NCBI GenBank assembly: GCA_914767715.1
Contig: OU612067.1
Span: forward strand, 11,718,001-11,782,000
DNA: 64,000 nt
Source: Membranipora membranacea
Lineage: Eukaryota > Bryozoa > Gymnolaemata > Cheilostomatida > Membraniporidae
Direction of reading: 5' to 3'
In this document: in pieces, positions 24,701 to 33,800 of the stretch
Layout: the number at the start of each line of letters is the position of its first letter
Position numbering within the stretch: position 1 is the first letter of the stretch
The notes under the pieces: generated by a model
The model's input: only the letters and a program-made list of their open reading frames with translations
The model's database searches: none
What the model was told of the DNA's origin: nothing
Position numbers and translations under genes: made by a program

Positions 24701-27036
24701 ACAGCTGTTATTGATTCCAAAGAGGTGAAAGAAGATGGGCTGTTGCTCACAGTCGGCGATGGGAAGACAAGAAATGGGTATTATAACCAGCGACTGACAA
24801 AAGATCAAACATACACCGTCCACATCGGATTCGAAGGCACTATCAATGTAAGTGAAAAGCTAATGAATTATCAAACACTGTCCATATTCGAATTTATTGT
24901 ATTATCCAGGTATGTGTCAAACTTGTAAGACTACCGAAGCTGTTTTCTTTCAATGCTGATTGCCTTGATTCATGATAGGAGTTTGCATTTTTTTAAAATT
25001 CATTTATTGGAATTATTTTTCATCCTTCTTCAGGGTACAAATACAACATTCAAGCAATTCACAGTATCGCAATCATTTCAAGGTTAGTAAGTCAGAATTA
25101 TCCTGTAAATGACACAAATCTATCCAATACGGTGCTGCAAAGTGTTGAAATGGAATGCATCGACTTTGATGACCTTTATCATTTTGACCATCATTTCAAT
25201 AAAAACTTCCTCAGCAGCATTGGATCTCATATCTAAAGTTGAACAATGCAGTCACGAATGTATCAAACAACATTTTGATACCTATTGTGACTTAAAGAGG
25301 TCTGTTTCAAATTGGTTGTTCTTCTTATGACTTGTGCCACAAGAAATTGATATAAATCACTGAACTTATCCACCATAGAGTCTACGTTGTCTTCCCAAAG
25401 AATGTGATCCCAGGAGACATTAGAAAACAGTTTTGTTATGTTTAAAGGACTCAATTTTGAATAATCATTATATGGCATTTTGATTCGCTCAGTATCTTTT
25501 CGAATTTAGTAAATTCTATTAGTAAAGATAAAAAAAATGGTCACATAATGAGTACTCCATAACACCACTTGAAGAACAAAATTCAGGTTTTGTGACATAT
25601 GTATTTTTTTTAAAATTTTTTAAAAGTAATCACTTTTTATTTAGCTGCTCTCCAGCAAACTTTACATGAATATAATGATACAGATAAAGATACATATATG
25701 ATCGATGATACAGGATACAAGATACATAAGATACATGAAACACAAGATTGCTGATACATGATATGACTCATCTAATTAGCGCACCCTTGTACAATGTAAG
25801 GGTGGGAAAGCTAGGTCATTGATCGGAGGGCTCATCTCCTTCAGCAGAATGGGTAGCGACCGGGATTCGAACCTGCAACTCTCAGATTGAGAAGTTTGAA
25901 TCCTAACCACTACACCACCCTGCCTGATCTATTGATGTACCTGTGTTTTCGGTGACCCGGGTAGGGGCATCAATCAATTGGTGTAAAGAGATTGTGATAA
26001 AACGTTACTATTTCAACTACTTTTGGTTTTCCTGTCAAGCAAATTAATATTTAAGTCCCCCAATATTGTTATATCATTATGTTTTTTTATTTATATATGC
26101 ATATATATTTTTATCTGTATATCTATCCAATCATTTGGTCTTTGTCATGTATGAATTTGAGTTGAAATGACATGGTACCACAGGCTTCTTTCTGCTTCCA
26201 GTATTTTCTGAGAGGTGTGGGGTGCCACGAGAAATTGAAAACGCTCACTTTCTTGGCTCCTCTGAAGATTACAAGTTAGGTGCTCAGGTGTTTTATCGAT
26301 GTAATCTTAATGCTGGGTCCGGAGAAGGTCTGTCAACATGCAGAGAAACACCAGAAGGACTTGAATGGTCTGAGAGTACCCTTGTTTGCAACAAGCAAAA
26401 TATTGGTCAGTATGATTTACAATTTTTGTAGTGTTGAAGGTCCAACTGTACACTCTTTCATAGACAAACCTATTATTCAATAAATGGTCACATCATTATT
26501 TTATGGATTTGACCGGTAATAACTAGACTAATAAACACATATTGGCCCATTGAAAAAAGATCAATCAATGTTTCTAGGCATATCTTTGCTCACTCAACAA
26601 CATTTTCTGAGTTTTGTTGATTTTTGAGTTGTTCTTTCTCTTTACAGTTCAAATTTTGGTCGGTGTGTTTGTCCCAGCACTAGTAATTATGGGGATATTA
26701 CTAGTTGTCATCTATCTGAGGAAACGAACAGTACCACCCCAGACAAACACTGAGTCCATCAGTGGACTATCTAATGTAGCTGCTGTTAGAAATCACGGTG
26801 ATACATTGTATCCTCCCCCATATGAGGAGATTGAGTTAAGATCAAGCGTCGTTTCCAACACTCAGTATGCAGAGGTTACTGGTGTGACGGATAGACAAAG
26901 AAATGACAAGACATACGAAAACTTTGAACCCCGACCGCAAGACGCTCATAATCAGTATGAGGCACTTCAAACCCCGACTGATGCTAGTGCGACTGACAAT
27001 GAACATATTTATGCTCAGGCTCAACCAAGATACTAA
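5496..27036 (+). CDS. Gene B: signal peptide/Gal-binding/11xFN3/RPTP-like/sushi/TM receptor, 30 exons
   Basis: Exons: 5496-5556, 11216-11479, 12613-12819, 13425-13534, 13912-14074, 14394-14491, 14755-14971, 15245-15360, 15752-15914, 16040-16131, 16914-17112, 17338-17447, 17746-17914, 18257-18348, 18757-18964, 19165-19274, 19512-19686, 19891-19982, 20582-20801, 21098-21207, 21613-21778, 22124-22224, 22349-22544, 22907-23010, 23233-23443, 23598-23700, 24565-24847, 25034-25082, 26202-26405, 26648-27036. They sum to 4782 nt (1593 aa) with consistent phases and no internal stop. The start ATG (ACCATGG context) opens a signal peptide, MVCFKYFWTILAGLFFLLVPG. Order by residue: Gal-binding 21-177, FN3 1-11 at 178-1251, RPTP-like 1252-1396 with RKKR at 1302-1305, sushi 1397-1464, TM about 1466-1488, tail to 1593. 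It is probably a type I surface receptor; ligand unknown. No catalytic domain is present. Splice sites were read by eye; an additional 5' non-coding exon is possible. Confidence 0.88.
6130..7060 (-). mobile_element. Degenerate Ty3/Gypsy-like pol relic in gene B intron 1
   Basis: The minus strand of about 6630-7000 reads, across frames, SKGIISKVTVATEWRPSMVQ followed by VPKEDPRLKSAY, and further on MTKLGAYSGYYQISLED. These match the Gypsy RT pattern of x-GII-x-VT-x-TEW-x-S-V-x-V-K and SKLDASSGYWQI. Downstream, at about 6290-6580, IKTDYKSLVAIVNTKQC and VEHVPGECN fit an RNase H region (TDHKPL and KVxYxPGxxN type). Stops and frameshifts are numerous, and no LTRs, gag or integrase were recognised. 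It is absent from the matching, much shorter intron of gene C. Confidence 0.65.
7850..10940 (-). mobile_element. Antisense non-LTR retrotransposon, broken, with EN and RT
   Basis: Reading from right to left: 10318-10938 ends with an APE-type endonuclease start (MHNIRSITPAKFDEL, DIITLTESWL). 9877-10305 continues it (GDFNDLD, FDLVFTDM). The endonuclease end NDHCAVSIPV lies in a different frame, leading into 9614-9877, a linker with VSWDDIYQATTV. RT is at 7878-9140 (420 aa) with RPISLLYHLGKITEKVI, GVPQGTILGPILWNLFIHDL and a catalytic box KYAEDT in place of the usual YADD/FADD. At least three frame breaks and the D-to-E change imply a dead copy of a CR1/Jockey-superfamily element. It lies in gene B intron 1 and explains most of that intron's 5.7 kb against 0.9 kb in gene C. 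Confidence 0.85.
11216..12819 (+). other. Gene B exons 2-3: galactose-binding / F5-8C-like domain
   Basis: Two phase-1 exons (11216-11479, 12613-12819) encode about 157 residues right after the signal peptide. Seen: SQTWPQNVAEGKSVS, NLVDGLWTA, SECSGCFAS, GYWEVNLGTKYFVPYVKIVG, VRLKTT and LFDEVEVFAFS. The pattern NVA-G, VDG, W-V-LG, V-I and EVEVF is that of the F5/8-type C and F-type lectin (fucolectin) fold, which binds sugars or phospholipids. The HxRxD fucose motif of F-type lectins is not evident, so sugar binding is unproven. Gene C has the same exons at 31763-32026 and 32585-32791. Confidence 0.7.
16594..16660 (+). repeat. tRNA-derived SINE-like sequence in FN3-4 intron
   Basis: GGTAGCACAGTTGGTAGAGG resembles a tRNA A box and CTGGTTTCAATCTCC a B box, about 35 nt apart. 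The sequence sits in the 0.8 kb intron splitting FN3-4 and is present at the same place in the other copies (28971-29036, 36555-36620, 48839-48905), so it predates the duplications. Confidence 0.55.
18677..18740. repeat. (AAT)n microsatellite in FN3-6 intron
   Basis: About 15 ATA/AAT units run just before the acceptor of the exon at 18757. Confidence 0.85.
23598..25082 (+). other. Gene B exons 26-28: RPTP-like membrane-proximal domain with furin site
   Basis: Exons 23598-23700, 24565-24847 and 25034-25082 encode about 145 residues. They contain a linker, IIVMNENGGEERSRKKRSLP, then CYVTAVID and VGDGKTRNGYYNQRLTKDQ with YTVHIGF. The VGDG-x-Y/N-GY-N-x-L-x(4)-Y block is the hallmark of the last extracellular FN3-like domain of receptor tyrosine phosphatases, and RKKR|S matches a furin site as used to process those receptors. 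Gene C keeps RKKR; gene D has RNKR. The likely outcome is a cleaved, non-covalently held receptor; cleavage itself is inference. Confidence 0.75.
24020..24100 (+). repeat. tRNA-derived SINE-like sequence
   Basis: GGTGGCTCAGTTGGTTAG (A box) and GTGGGTTTAAACTCC (degenerate B box) sit in the intron before the furin-site exon. The gene C copy at 42516-42596 has the better box GTGGGTTCAAATTCC. It was therefore inserted before the B/C duplication. Confidence 0.65.
25205..25480 (-). mobile_element. Non-LTR retroelement fragment (pre-RT linker), antisense
   Basis: The minus-strand ORF at 25263-25478 includes KLFSNVSWDHILWEDNVDSM and DKFSDLYQFL. This resembles the linker between endonuclease and RT in CR1/L2-type elements (W-x-x-x-L...DVD...F...F). 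A matching fragment lies in gene C at 43705-44093, so it is older than the duplication. It lies in the intron before the sushi exon. The assignment rests on a short motif. Confidence 0.45.
25675..25760. repeat. GATACA-rich simple repeat
   Basis: About eight GATACA/GATACAT-like units occur near the antisense tRNA-like sequence. The equivalent site in gene C (44165-44229) is where the 44230-45782 retroelement inserted. Confidence 0.65.
25851..25924 (-). repeat. Antisense tRNA-derived SINE-like sequence
   Basis: On the minus strand, GGTGGTGTAGTGGTTAGGAT (A box) and GCAGGTTCGAATCCCGG (a perfect B box) lie about 35 nt apart, with an anticodon-arm-like region between. The acceptor ends (GGCAGGG and CGCTACC) do not pair fully, so a SINE head is more likely than a working tRNA gene. 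The gene C copy is at 45899-45972. Confidence 0.65.
26202..26405 (+). other. Gene B exon 29: sushi/CCP domain
   Basis: One phase-1/phase-1 exon of 68 codons. Cysteines are in ERCGVP, YRCNLN, STCRET and LVCNKQ, with LEWSES supplying the CCP tryptophan. This is a complete sushi module, usually a protein-binding unit. Gene D has the same exon (58501-58704) but its fourth cysteine is phenylalanine (LVFKEQ). In gene C the exon is deleted. Confidence 0.85.
26648..27036 (+). other. Gene B exon 30: transmembrane helix and tyrosine-rich tail
   Basis: The hydrophobic run ILVGVFVPALVIMGILLVV is followed by a stop-transfer YLRKR. The tail has seven tyrosines in the contexts LYPPPYEEIEL (two), QYAEV, TYENF, QYEAL, IYAQ and a final PRY*. 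PPPY fits a WW-domain ligand, YEEI the Src-family SH2 optimum, and YENF the Grb2 SH2 pattern YxN. All seven positions are kept in genes C and D, where the sequence between them varies. Signalling by phosphotyrosine docking is inferred from these motifs. Confidence 0.85.
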
Positions 27037-28470
27037 CCAACTTTCATATATCTTATAGTTGAAAATGCCGATGTCCTAGTTTTGTAATTGAACTCTGATT
27101 AAGATTTGATTTCTTATACAATTTTTTATTTCCGTTACAATTTCTAAGCAAGATCTGAAATTAGTATCAATGGTTGTGACCATGTTAACACCACCAGTGG
27201 TTATCATGTATATAACCTGACATGTGTTGTCTGACATCAACCCTACTCGGATTTTTTAACATGCATTATTTAAATAACAAAACTAGACAGGACACTGTAT
27301 GAAGCATTAGCATTTAGGCAATGTGATATTAGACTGTGTATTAGAAATGGTTGTATTATTGATTAGTAGCCAAGAATTCAGGTCTACGGTTGTTAAATCA
27401 TAAATCTTGAATAAATCCAACAGCTGATAAAAATAACATCCAAGTAACTTTGAGAATAATGCTTCATCTATAGCATTTTTCCAACCCAAAACATAATCAA
27501 TATTGATTGACTTACTCAACAAGAAACCTGAATTCTGACTATAAGTCAATGATAATGCCATAGCTCCTACACAAATCAATGTTCTGTTACATCACCCACA
27601 ATATAGTACCTCACATTAGTAGTATACGGTGTACTGTTTTGGTTTTTTTTAGTTGAACATCAACTATTATTGCTTATCACCGCTTCCTCTAATCTTACCA
27701 CTTCTGTCATACTAGGCCTAACTGTCCAATACGACAAATGCCATTTCAGAGAAGTTTGAGGCTGCTTTGACAAGTAAACTTGTTGAACTCCCTCGATTTG
27801 ACTCTGCTACAAACCGAAAACTACTTGGCTATTTTCGTTCCCCAGATGAAATCCGACAGTTCTTAAACTGACTGTCATTCCGCACAATCATGTCAGCCTC
27901 ACCTCTAATAAAATATCCAAAATATTTTTGTTAATTTGTAGATTTCGTTCCCAATATGTCGTACTCATTGATGTGAAATAAATATTTTAATTATTTAACT
28001 TTTTGTCACATGAGCTGTTTGTCTTGCAGATGATTGAAGAAATTTTGTATCTTAAATCTTATGCTTATGTTTTCTGTTGGTGTTTTTTTCCCATGAAATA
28101 CTTTTAGTGTCCTTGAACACTCCATTATCATGTTCTAGTAGATTTGAAATGTACTGAAGTTTAGTAAGGATATGGGTACTGGACACTATCATGGTATTTC
28201 GTGAGCAGAAAACAACAACAGAAATCACTAATATTATTAGTGATTGCGATGATGTTAGCTCCGCCCCATACGTCATCCTGAATTAGGGATTCCCAAAATA
28301 AAGGTTTTCTAACCAATAAAGTGAGCACTTCTATTTCACGTCATTATTCCTCACATGATGGTCACAGAGATTAGGAACTTGGACCTATAGATGTAAAAAG
28401 ACATGAGGAATCAATATATTGGATCAGATTACCTCACATAACCCTCCCAAGGCTCAAATTTTTTAATGAT
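27037..28470 (+). other. 3' flank of gene B, duplicated after gene C
   Basis: This stretch matches 46792-48345 closely along its length, so it belongs to the duplicated unit. It probably holds the 3' UTR. It also contains a 50-codon open frame at 27722-27871 ending AISEKFEAALTSKLVELPRF...IRQFLN*, kept almost unchanged at 47477-47626. On the minus strand an open frame of 80-90 codons (27307-27579) is also kept. I recognise neither. The last ~200 bp are a truncated form of the TIR element seen whole at 47824-48187. Confidence 0.6.
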
Positions 28471-28479
28471 TTGTGTTGT

Positions 28480-30465
28480 GATATGATGAGAAAGTACAGA
28501 ATTACCTGGGAGGTATGTCAGTTATCTATTGGATGGAAATTTAGCGTTTACAGATGTTGATGAAAAATTGTTCATTTGGATGGAATACAGTTTTAAATTG
28601 TTAAAATTTGTTAACCCGATTTCCGCAAAATCAATATTGAGACATTGACCCAAGTTTTATTGGGCAAAGAAAAGATCATCCCAATACCAATGAGACTGAA
28701 AATGATGTCCCTTCATAATATATATAATTGGTCCAATTTGCCAGTTTATACTTACATATAATGATCACTCTAATGTTATAATTATCGTTTTCAGTATTTT
28801 TCCAGTAAAGAATTTTTGTAAGAACTTTATACCTTCCCGAATTATTATTCCAATACAATGTAATGAAACTGGGAATGATGTCATGTGGCAATACATTTAA
28901 TTGACCAATTGATTCCTGCATCTAATGATCATTTTACTGATATACTAGTTTTCAGTTGTCCAATCTATCGTGGTAGCACAGTTGGTAGAGGCTGGTTCAC
29001 TGGCGCAGGAGGCCTGGTTTCAATCTCCATTTGTGGCAAAAAGTTTCATGTAAATTATCTAATTTGACACAGTTGCATCATAGTGACATCCAAGAGCAGA
29101 TGATAAATCTGAAATCAGAAATCAGATGGTGAGGATCACCAGAATCTCAAAACTATTAAGTCTATTTCAAGAACTGTTTATATATGACAAAATCTGTTGG
29201 TGGGAACTTACGTTAGGTAAGGGTGAAGTCCCCATCATATTTTAATGGGTGAGACGACTTTACTTCCTTCAAATTTTTTGTAGGCTCCTTCAACAAAAAA
29301 CTGTGACTCCATAAGTTCATACTCCTTTGAAGATCCACAGAACACATGGCGTTCAACAATATCGCTATTTTATGACATCTACACAGACGGAGATGTGGGG
29401 GTCACTGTTAGAGTGAAAGCTGTAAACGACCTTAACAAATCTTCTGCAGCTGAGAGTAAATCATGGACTACAGCCCCTTTCTGTGAGCTATTATATGTAT
29501 CTGAAAATACAGACAGTATGTGTAGACCATTGGTAGCAGAGACTCATGTGACGTTATGATGAAACACTGATTTATCTGAGCCAAGTTTTGGTTTTTCTTA
29601 TTGGATTGTTTTGTGATATGCAAGGTAGAAGTAGACACCAGCCTCCATAGGCTTAGCTTTTAAAGCATGCTGGGCGAGACGGATCAATCTTTTTCAATTT
29701 TTTTTTTAGATCCGCAAATAGCACCGGAAAGCTTTACTTTAACTGCAGACTCATCGACATGTGTAAGGATGAACTGGAGTCCACCTCTCTATCCATTGTG
29801 TGATCTAGATCCATCATCCCATTCTTTTCTGTTTTTCAGTATGGTTGTTGGGAGTTTGGGGTGTCCAGATTGATAATAAGACAGTTAGCACATTGGATCT
29901 TATAAGCATGGAGAACACTATTGAGATTTGTGGCTTTGATTCAGCTACCCATATACAATGCAGAGCTGCAGCTGTAAACAACATCGGTGAGAGCCCAAAA
30001 ACGGAGAGAGGCGGATTTACACTTTTCGAAGGTTGGTAATAATCTGCTTGATTCACAAAATCAAGCGAATCATTAATTCACATCCCATCGCGCCCTTGGA
30101 TGGCTTAGCATACAAATACAAATATTTCCCCAATCATGAACTGCTTCTGCCTCCTATCCCTCAGATAGGATAAAGCGTAAATGTCACCATTTGAGGTGGG
30201 TAGGGAATGCCAGAGCTTGACTTTAAAAGGTTGGTAAAAATCCTGATCAGCAATGATAAATACGAAATACATGAGAAAGATAATTAAGTGCAAATAAGTG
30301 GAAATGAGAAGCTGTGAATTTTCTTTTATTTCAAACAAACACACTCATAACAATGTGATATTATATACACAACTTGACTTTAGAATTACAAATTTCAGTA
30401 AACAGTTTAGAGCCAGAGGTTGAGACACTAGATGAGACGACCGGAACTGTTGTTCTAAGAATATA
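28480..30465 (+). pseudogene. Truncated gene D-like receptor fragment (recombination scar)
   Basis: It begins abruptly inside an FN3-4 first-half exon (MMRKYRITWE, to about 28512). An intact FN3-4 second half follows at 29284-29482, then an FN3-5 first half from 29710 cut at 29794. About 45 bp later the FN3-11 second half follows (29840-30031), most like gene D but missing one base, which shifts the frame. Last comes part of the first RPTP-like exon (30399 to about 30465), which runs straight into sequence matching the 5' flank of gene B. There is no signal peptide or TM exon, so it cannot make a receptor. It marks two deletions and one duplication junction. Confidence 0.8.
28971..29036 (+). 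repeat. tRNA-derived SINE-like sequence, copy in scar fragment
   Basis: Same sequence and position as 16594-16660, with GGTAGCACAGTTGGTAGAGG and CTGGTTTCAATCTCC kept. Confidence 0.55.
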
Positions 30466-30476
30466 AGCCAATATTA

Positions 30477-30816
30477 TGCTTTACTTCATTTCAGACAGTC
30501 TATTATTAGCACTGTTTTTGTGTGAGTACTTAAATCAAGATCCAATAGGATTTGAGTGGAAAAGATATCAAGTAAACATTCACAAACAATAGATCTGACT
30601 CTTTGCCTTTCAATGTATAAGTAAACCTAACTCAGGCTTATTCGCTATTAACAAGGAAGTTAACTGAATAGGTAGTTGGCTGTTAAAGAAAAGTGTCCCA
30701 TTTGTCTGCTTGATTAAGAATTGATAACATTGTCTGAATCTGTAGCTTGCATTCAGTCTAAAAACTACCTGTCAACAAGATATGAGCTACTGAGTACTGA
30801 TACTAAGGAGTCAGCC
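30477..30816 (+). promoter_or_regulatory. Conserved 5' flank of gene C
   Basis: It matches 5147-5495 upstream of gene B almost throughout. The match starts right after the truncated receptor exon, so gene C inherited its own copy of the 5' control region in the duplication. It ends in GCCATGG around the start codon. No specific promoter element was identified. Confidence 0.45.
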
Positions 30817-33800
30817 ATGGTATGCTTCAAGTATCTTTGGACTATTATAGCTGGCCTGTTCTTCCTACTAGCTCCAGGTATGACTCCGACCTCACTTGAG
30901 TTTCTCATCAGTTGTTTTATTGTTCATTGTTTTATTATTATTATAAAACCTGCACAAGACTGTTTCTTATATCTGAGCGTTGTAGCTTCCTCTAATCACC
31001 TTGGTATGTCTTAACACTACCCATTACCATTGCACCTGAGCCATGTTTAAATGTTGCTGTGAATTCTAGTCTACCACCGATCCGGACTTGTAGATTTGCA
31101 TTCCACAGTATATTGCTCCGCTTTCGAGAATTAATTTTACTGAGGAATACAGCTCCACCCTCTGCAACACCCTGTTTTTCTGCTTCATACCATCTGCTTA
31201 TATTGACTGCAGTGGTTTATGTGAGCGCTGGTTCAGATCGTAACTTATCACTACATATACATGCAATCACAATTCTGAGCAAGTCGGTTGTATTGAGCTC
31301 CTTCGATAGTGATACTCGCTCTGCGACCGAAATAATCGTCAAATATTCCCAACACACTGTCATGGGTAACTTCAGGATTAATAATGTACCACAATTTTTA
31401 GCTGCTCTCTATGAGGATGTTTTACTGCCGTCTCAATATCTCAGCTATCTGGCTCTTCATAGTTTCAATTTACCAGGATCGGAGAAGTCGAAATCTACGC
31501 CAATTAAGGGTCATAATATTTGACCTACATTTTGACGATACAAAAAAGACTCTACACCTGTGTTATTCAGTTTTAATTCATCACACAGCATAAACAGAGT
31601 CGCTGTGCTGTAAAATCACAATGTCCCATCCAGTTTCTTTTAAAGCATCATTAGAATGTAGTGGAAGATTGTGTACCTTATTCTCCCTTCTGTATTTGAC
31701 ATAATTTTGAAATATTCCAGCTCTGATATGTTTTACCAAATCTCCTTTGTTTGATATTTCAGCTGAGTCACAAACCTGGCCCCAGAATGTGGCAGAGGGT
31801 AAATCAGTATCCATTCGAAACACCTCCCCATCACCAGGCGATTATCAGATATTTGGAGACAAAATTAACCTAGTAGACGGCTTATGGACAGCAACACTAC
31901 GACCCAATAATAATGCACCTTTAGAATGCTCTGGATGTTTTGCCAGCAGCGCTTTTGAGGGATACTGGCAGGTCAACCTTGAGACAAAATACTTTGTCCC
32001 TTTTGTTAAGATAGTAAGGGTCACAGGTGAGATTCGGGCTGTATACGTATACTTATGTTAATGTCAAAAGGCGAGGGAGAAAGTCCAATAAGAAAAGTGC
32101 AATTTTTATGTCCTGTTCTAGTACACCTTTAGGGCCAAGTAGATTATCATTGTAAATTTGAGAATTTCCTCACATTACTTCCATACAAAAATGGTGTGTG
32201 AATATCAAGTCATTCATCGATACTGACGCCATTTTTTTATTTTATTACTGGGTATTTATATTTGGATAAAGAGCTATAGTTGAAAAAAATAATTAAATTA
32301 ACCAAAAAATTATTTTTGTAGGATTTGCATTTTTTCTATATGTAAGAATGATATTGTTTTGACAATAACCATGACTTAATAGTAGGGTTAATTAAAAAAA
32401 TTTACATCTCACATTACCAGATAGTAGAAATTATAAAACTGTGTACATTTTTCATAATTACTCTATTACCTACTGTTGAGTACCGACCAGCAACATGGAC
32501 CAAAAGTGGATTTTTGTAAAAATTGATAGATCATCATGTCGGCTTGCTATCAAACTAGAAAAGAAATTATTTGTATAATATCAGGTTTCCCTCATAATAT
32601 AATTGGGGTGAGTATAGTTGTATCTGAGAATAGTGGAAGTGATGATGAGGAGATACAGTACACAAGAGATCCAAACAACCGTGTAACACAACATGACCTT
32701 CAGTATGTGAGATATGTACAGTATGTGAGACTCAAGACGACTCAGCCAACCACCGGGATGTTATTTGATGAGGTCGAGGTGTTTGCATTCAGTAAGTTAC
32801 CTTTCCTATCAATTCAATAATTCAAGAGAAGACTTAGCTGACAATATATCATACTGCCTGTGTGTGTTGTATTGGCACAACTTTCATTTTATGAGAAGCT
32901 GTTTCAAAACCAGCCACCGAGTAAAAAGTGCTTGATGCGCACCGACTAGCTGTCAAACCTCAATAAACTCAAATCATCTTAAACTAATTCTCAGAATATT
33001 TTGTACATTTCCAATTCCAGGTTTGGGTGGTGATCATCATTGGTCAAGATAATCTGGCTTCTGGTGTCAATAGAGACAAAAATGTCTTTTTAAATATTGG
33101 TGAACACTGTCGTTGCTGTTGATTGAGACAGGAATGTAGTTATAAGTATTCACCGAAGAAAAAAGTATTTTCTTCTGACATAGACTTTAAACTAGTATCA
33201 CCCTGCATACTGATGTGGATATTTGGGAGTCTTTCAATCAAAGGTGGACTAGACCCCGCATTGTGGCCTGGTGACTGGTAATTTCTGCTTGACCTTGGAT
33301 TCTACTTTCATCAGGCATATGATAGTTGGAACAATATCAAATTTTTTGAAACCGCTTCACCCAAAGGCATTTAAGATCTAATTGTTGGATAACACTTTCC
33401 ATTTCAGACACACAGCAGTTTATCCCCCATCAGATTAGTGCAACCAGTATCAGCGAAGTATCCATTAGATTAAGCTGGCAGCCACCACACTCAGCAACAG
33501 GAAACATAAAATACAGGGTGAGATTCTTTCTAACAACCAAAAATCAAATGGTTTAAAATAATGCAAACATTTTATGGTTGCATCACCTCTTAAGACATTA
33601 TTTATCATCCTTACAGGCTAGTAAACTGCCATGATATGCACAAAATTTGACTGCGTGTGCTTTGAATTCAACAGTTATCCATGAATTTTGCTCATGAAAA
33701 ACAATTTCAGAAAAAAGTTACTTAGTTATGGTATTTTCATACAATGTCAATTTTAGAACTAACAGAAAATATTTAACCTCATGTTGATTACTTTTTCTTC

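Noticed and set aside
25851-25924. True tRNA gene (also at 3337, 24020, 38764, 61534)
   Set aside because: A and B boxes are good but acceptor stems do not pair and sequences lie in introns or mobile elements, so SINE-like heads are more likely.
27307-27579. Minus-strand 90-codon ORF kept at 47062 as a gene
   Set aside because: Conservation is explained by recent duplication of the flank; there is no motif or splice support.
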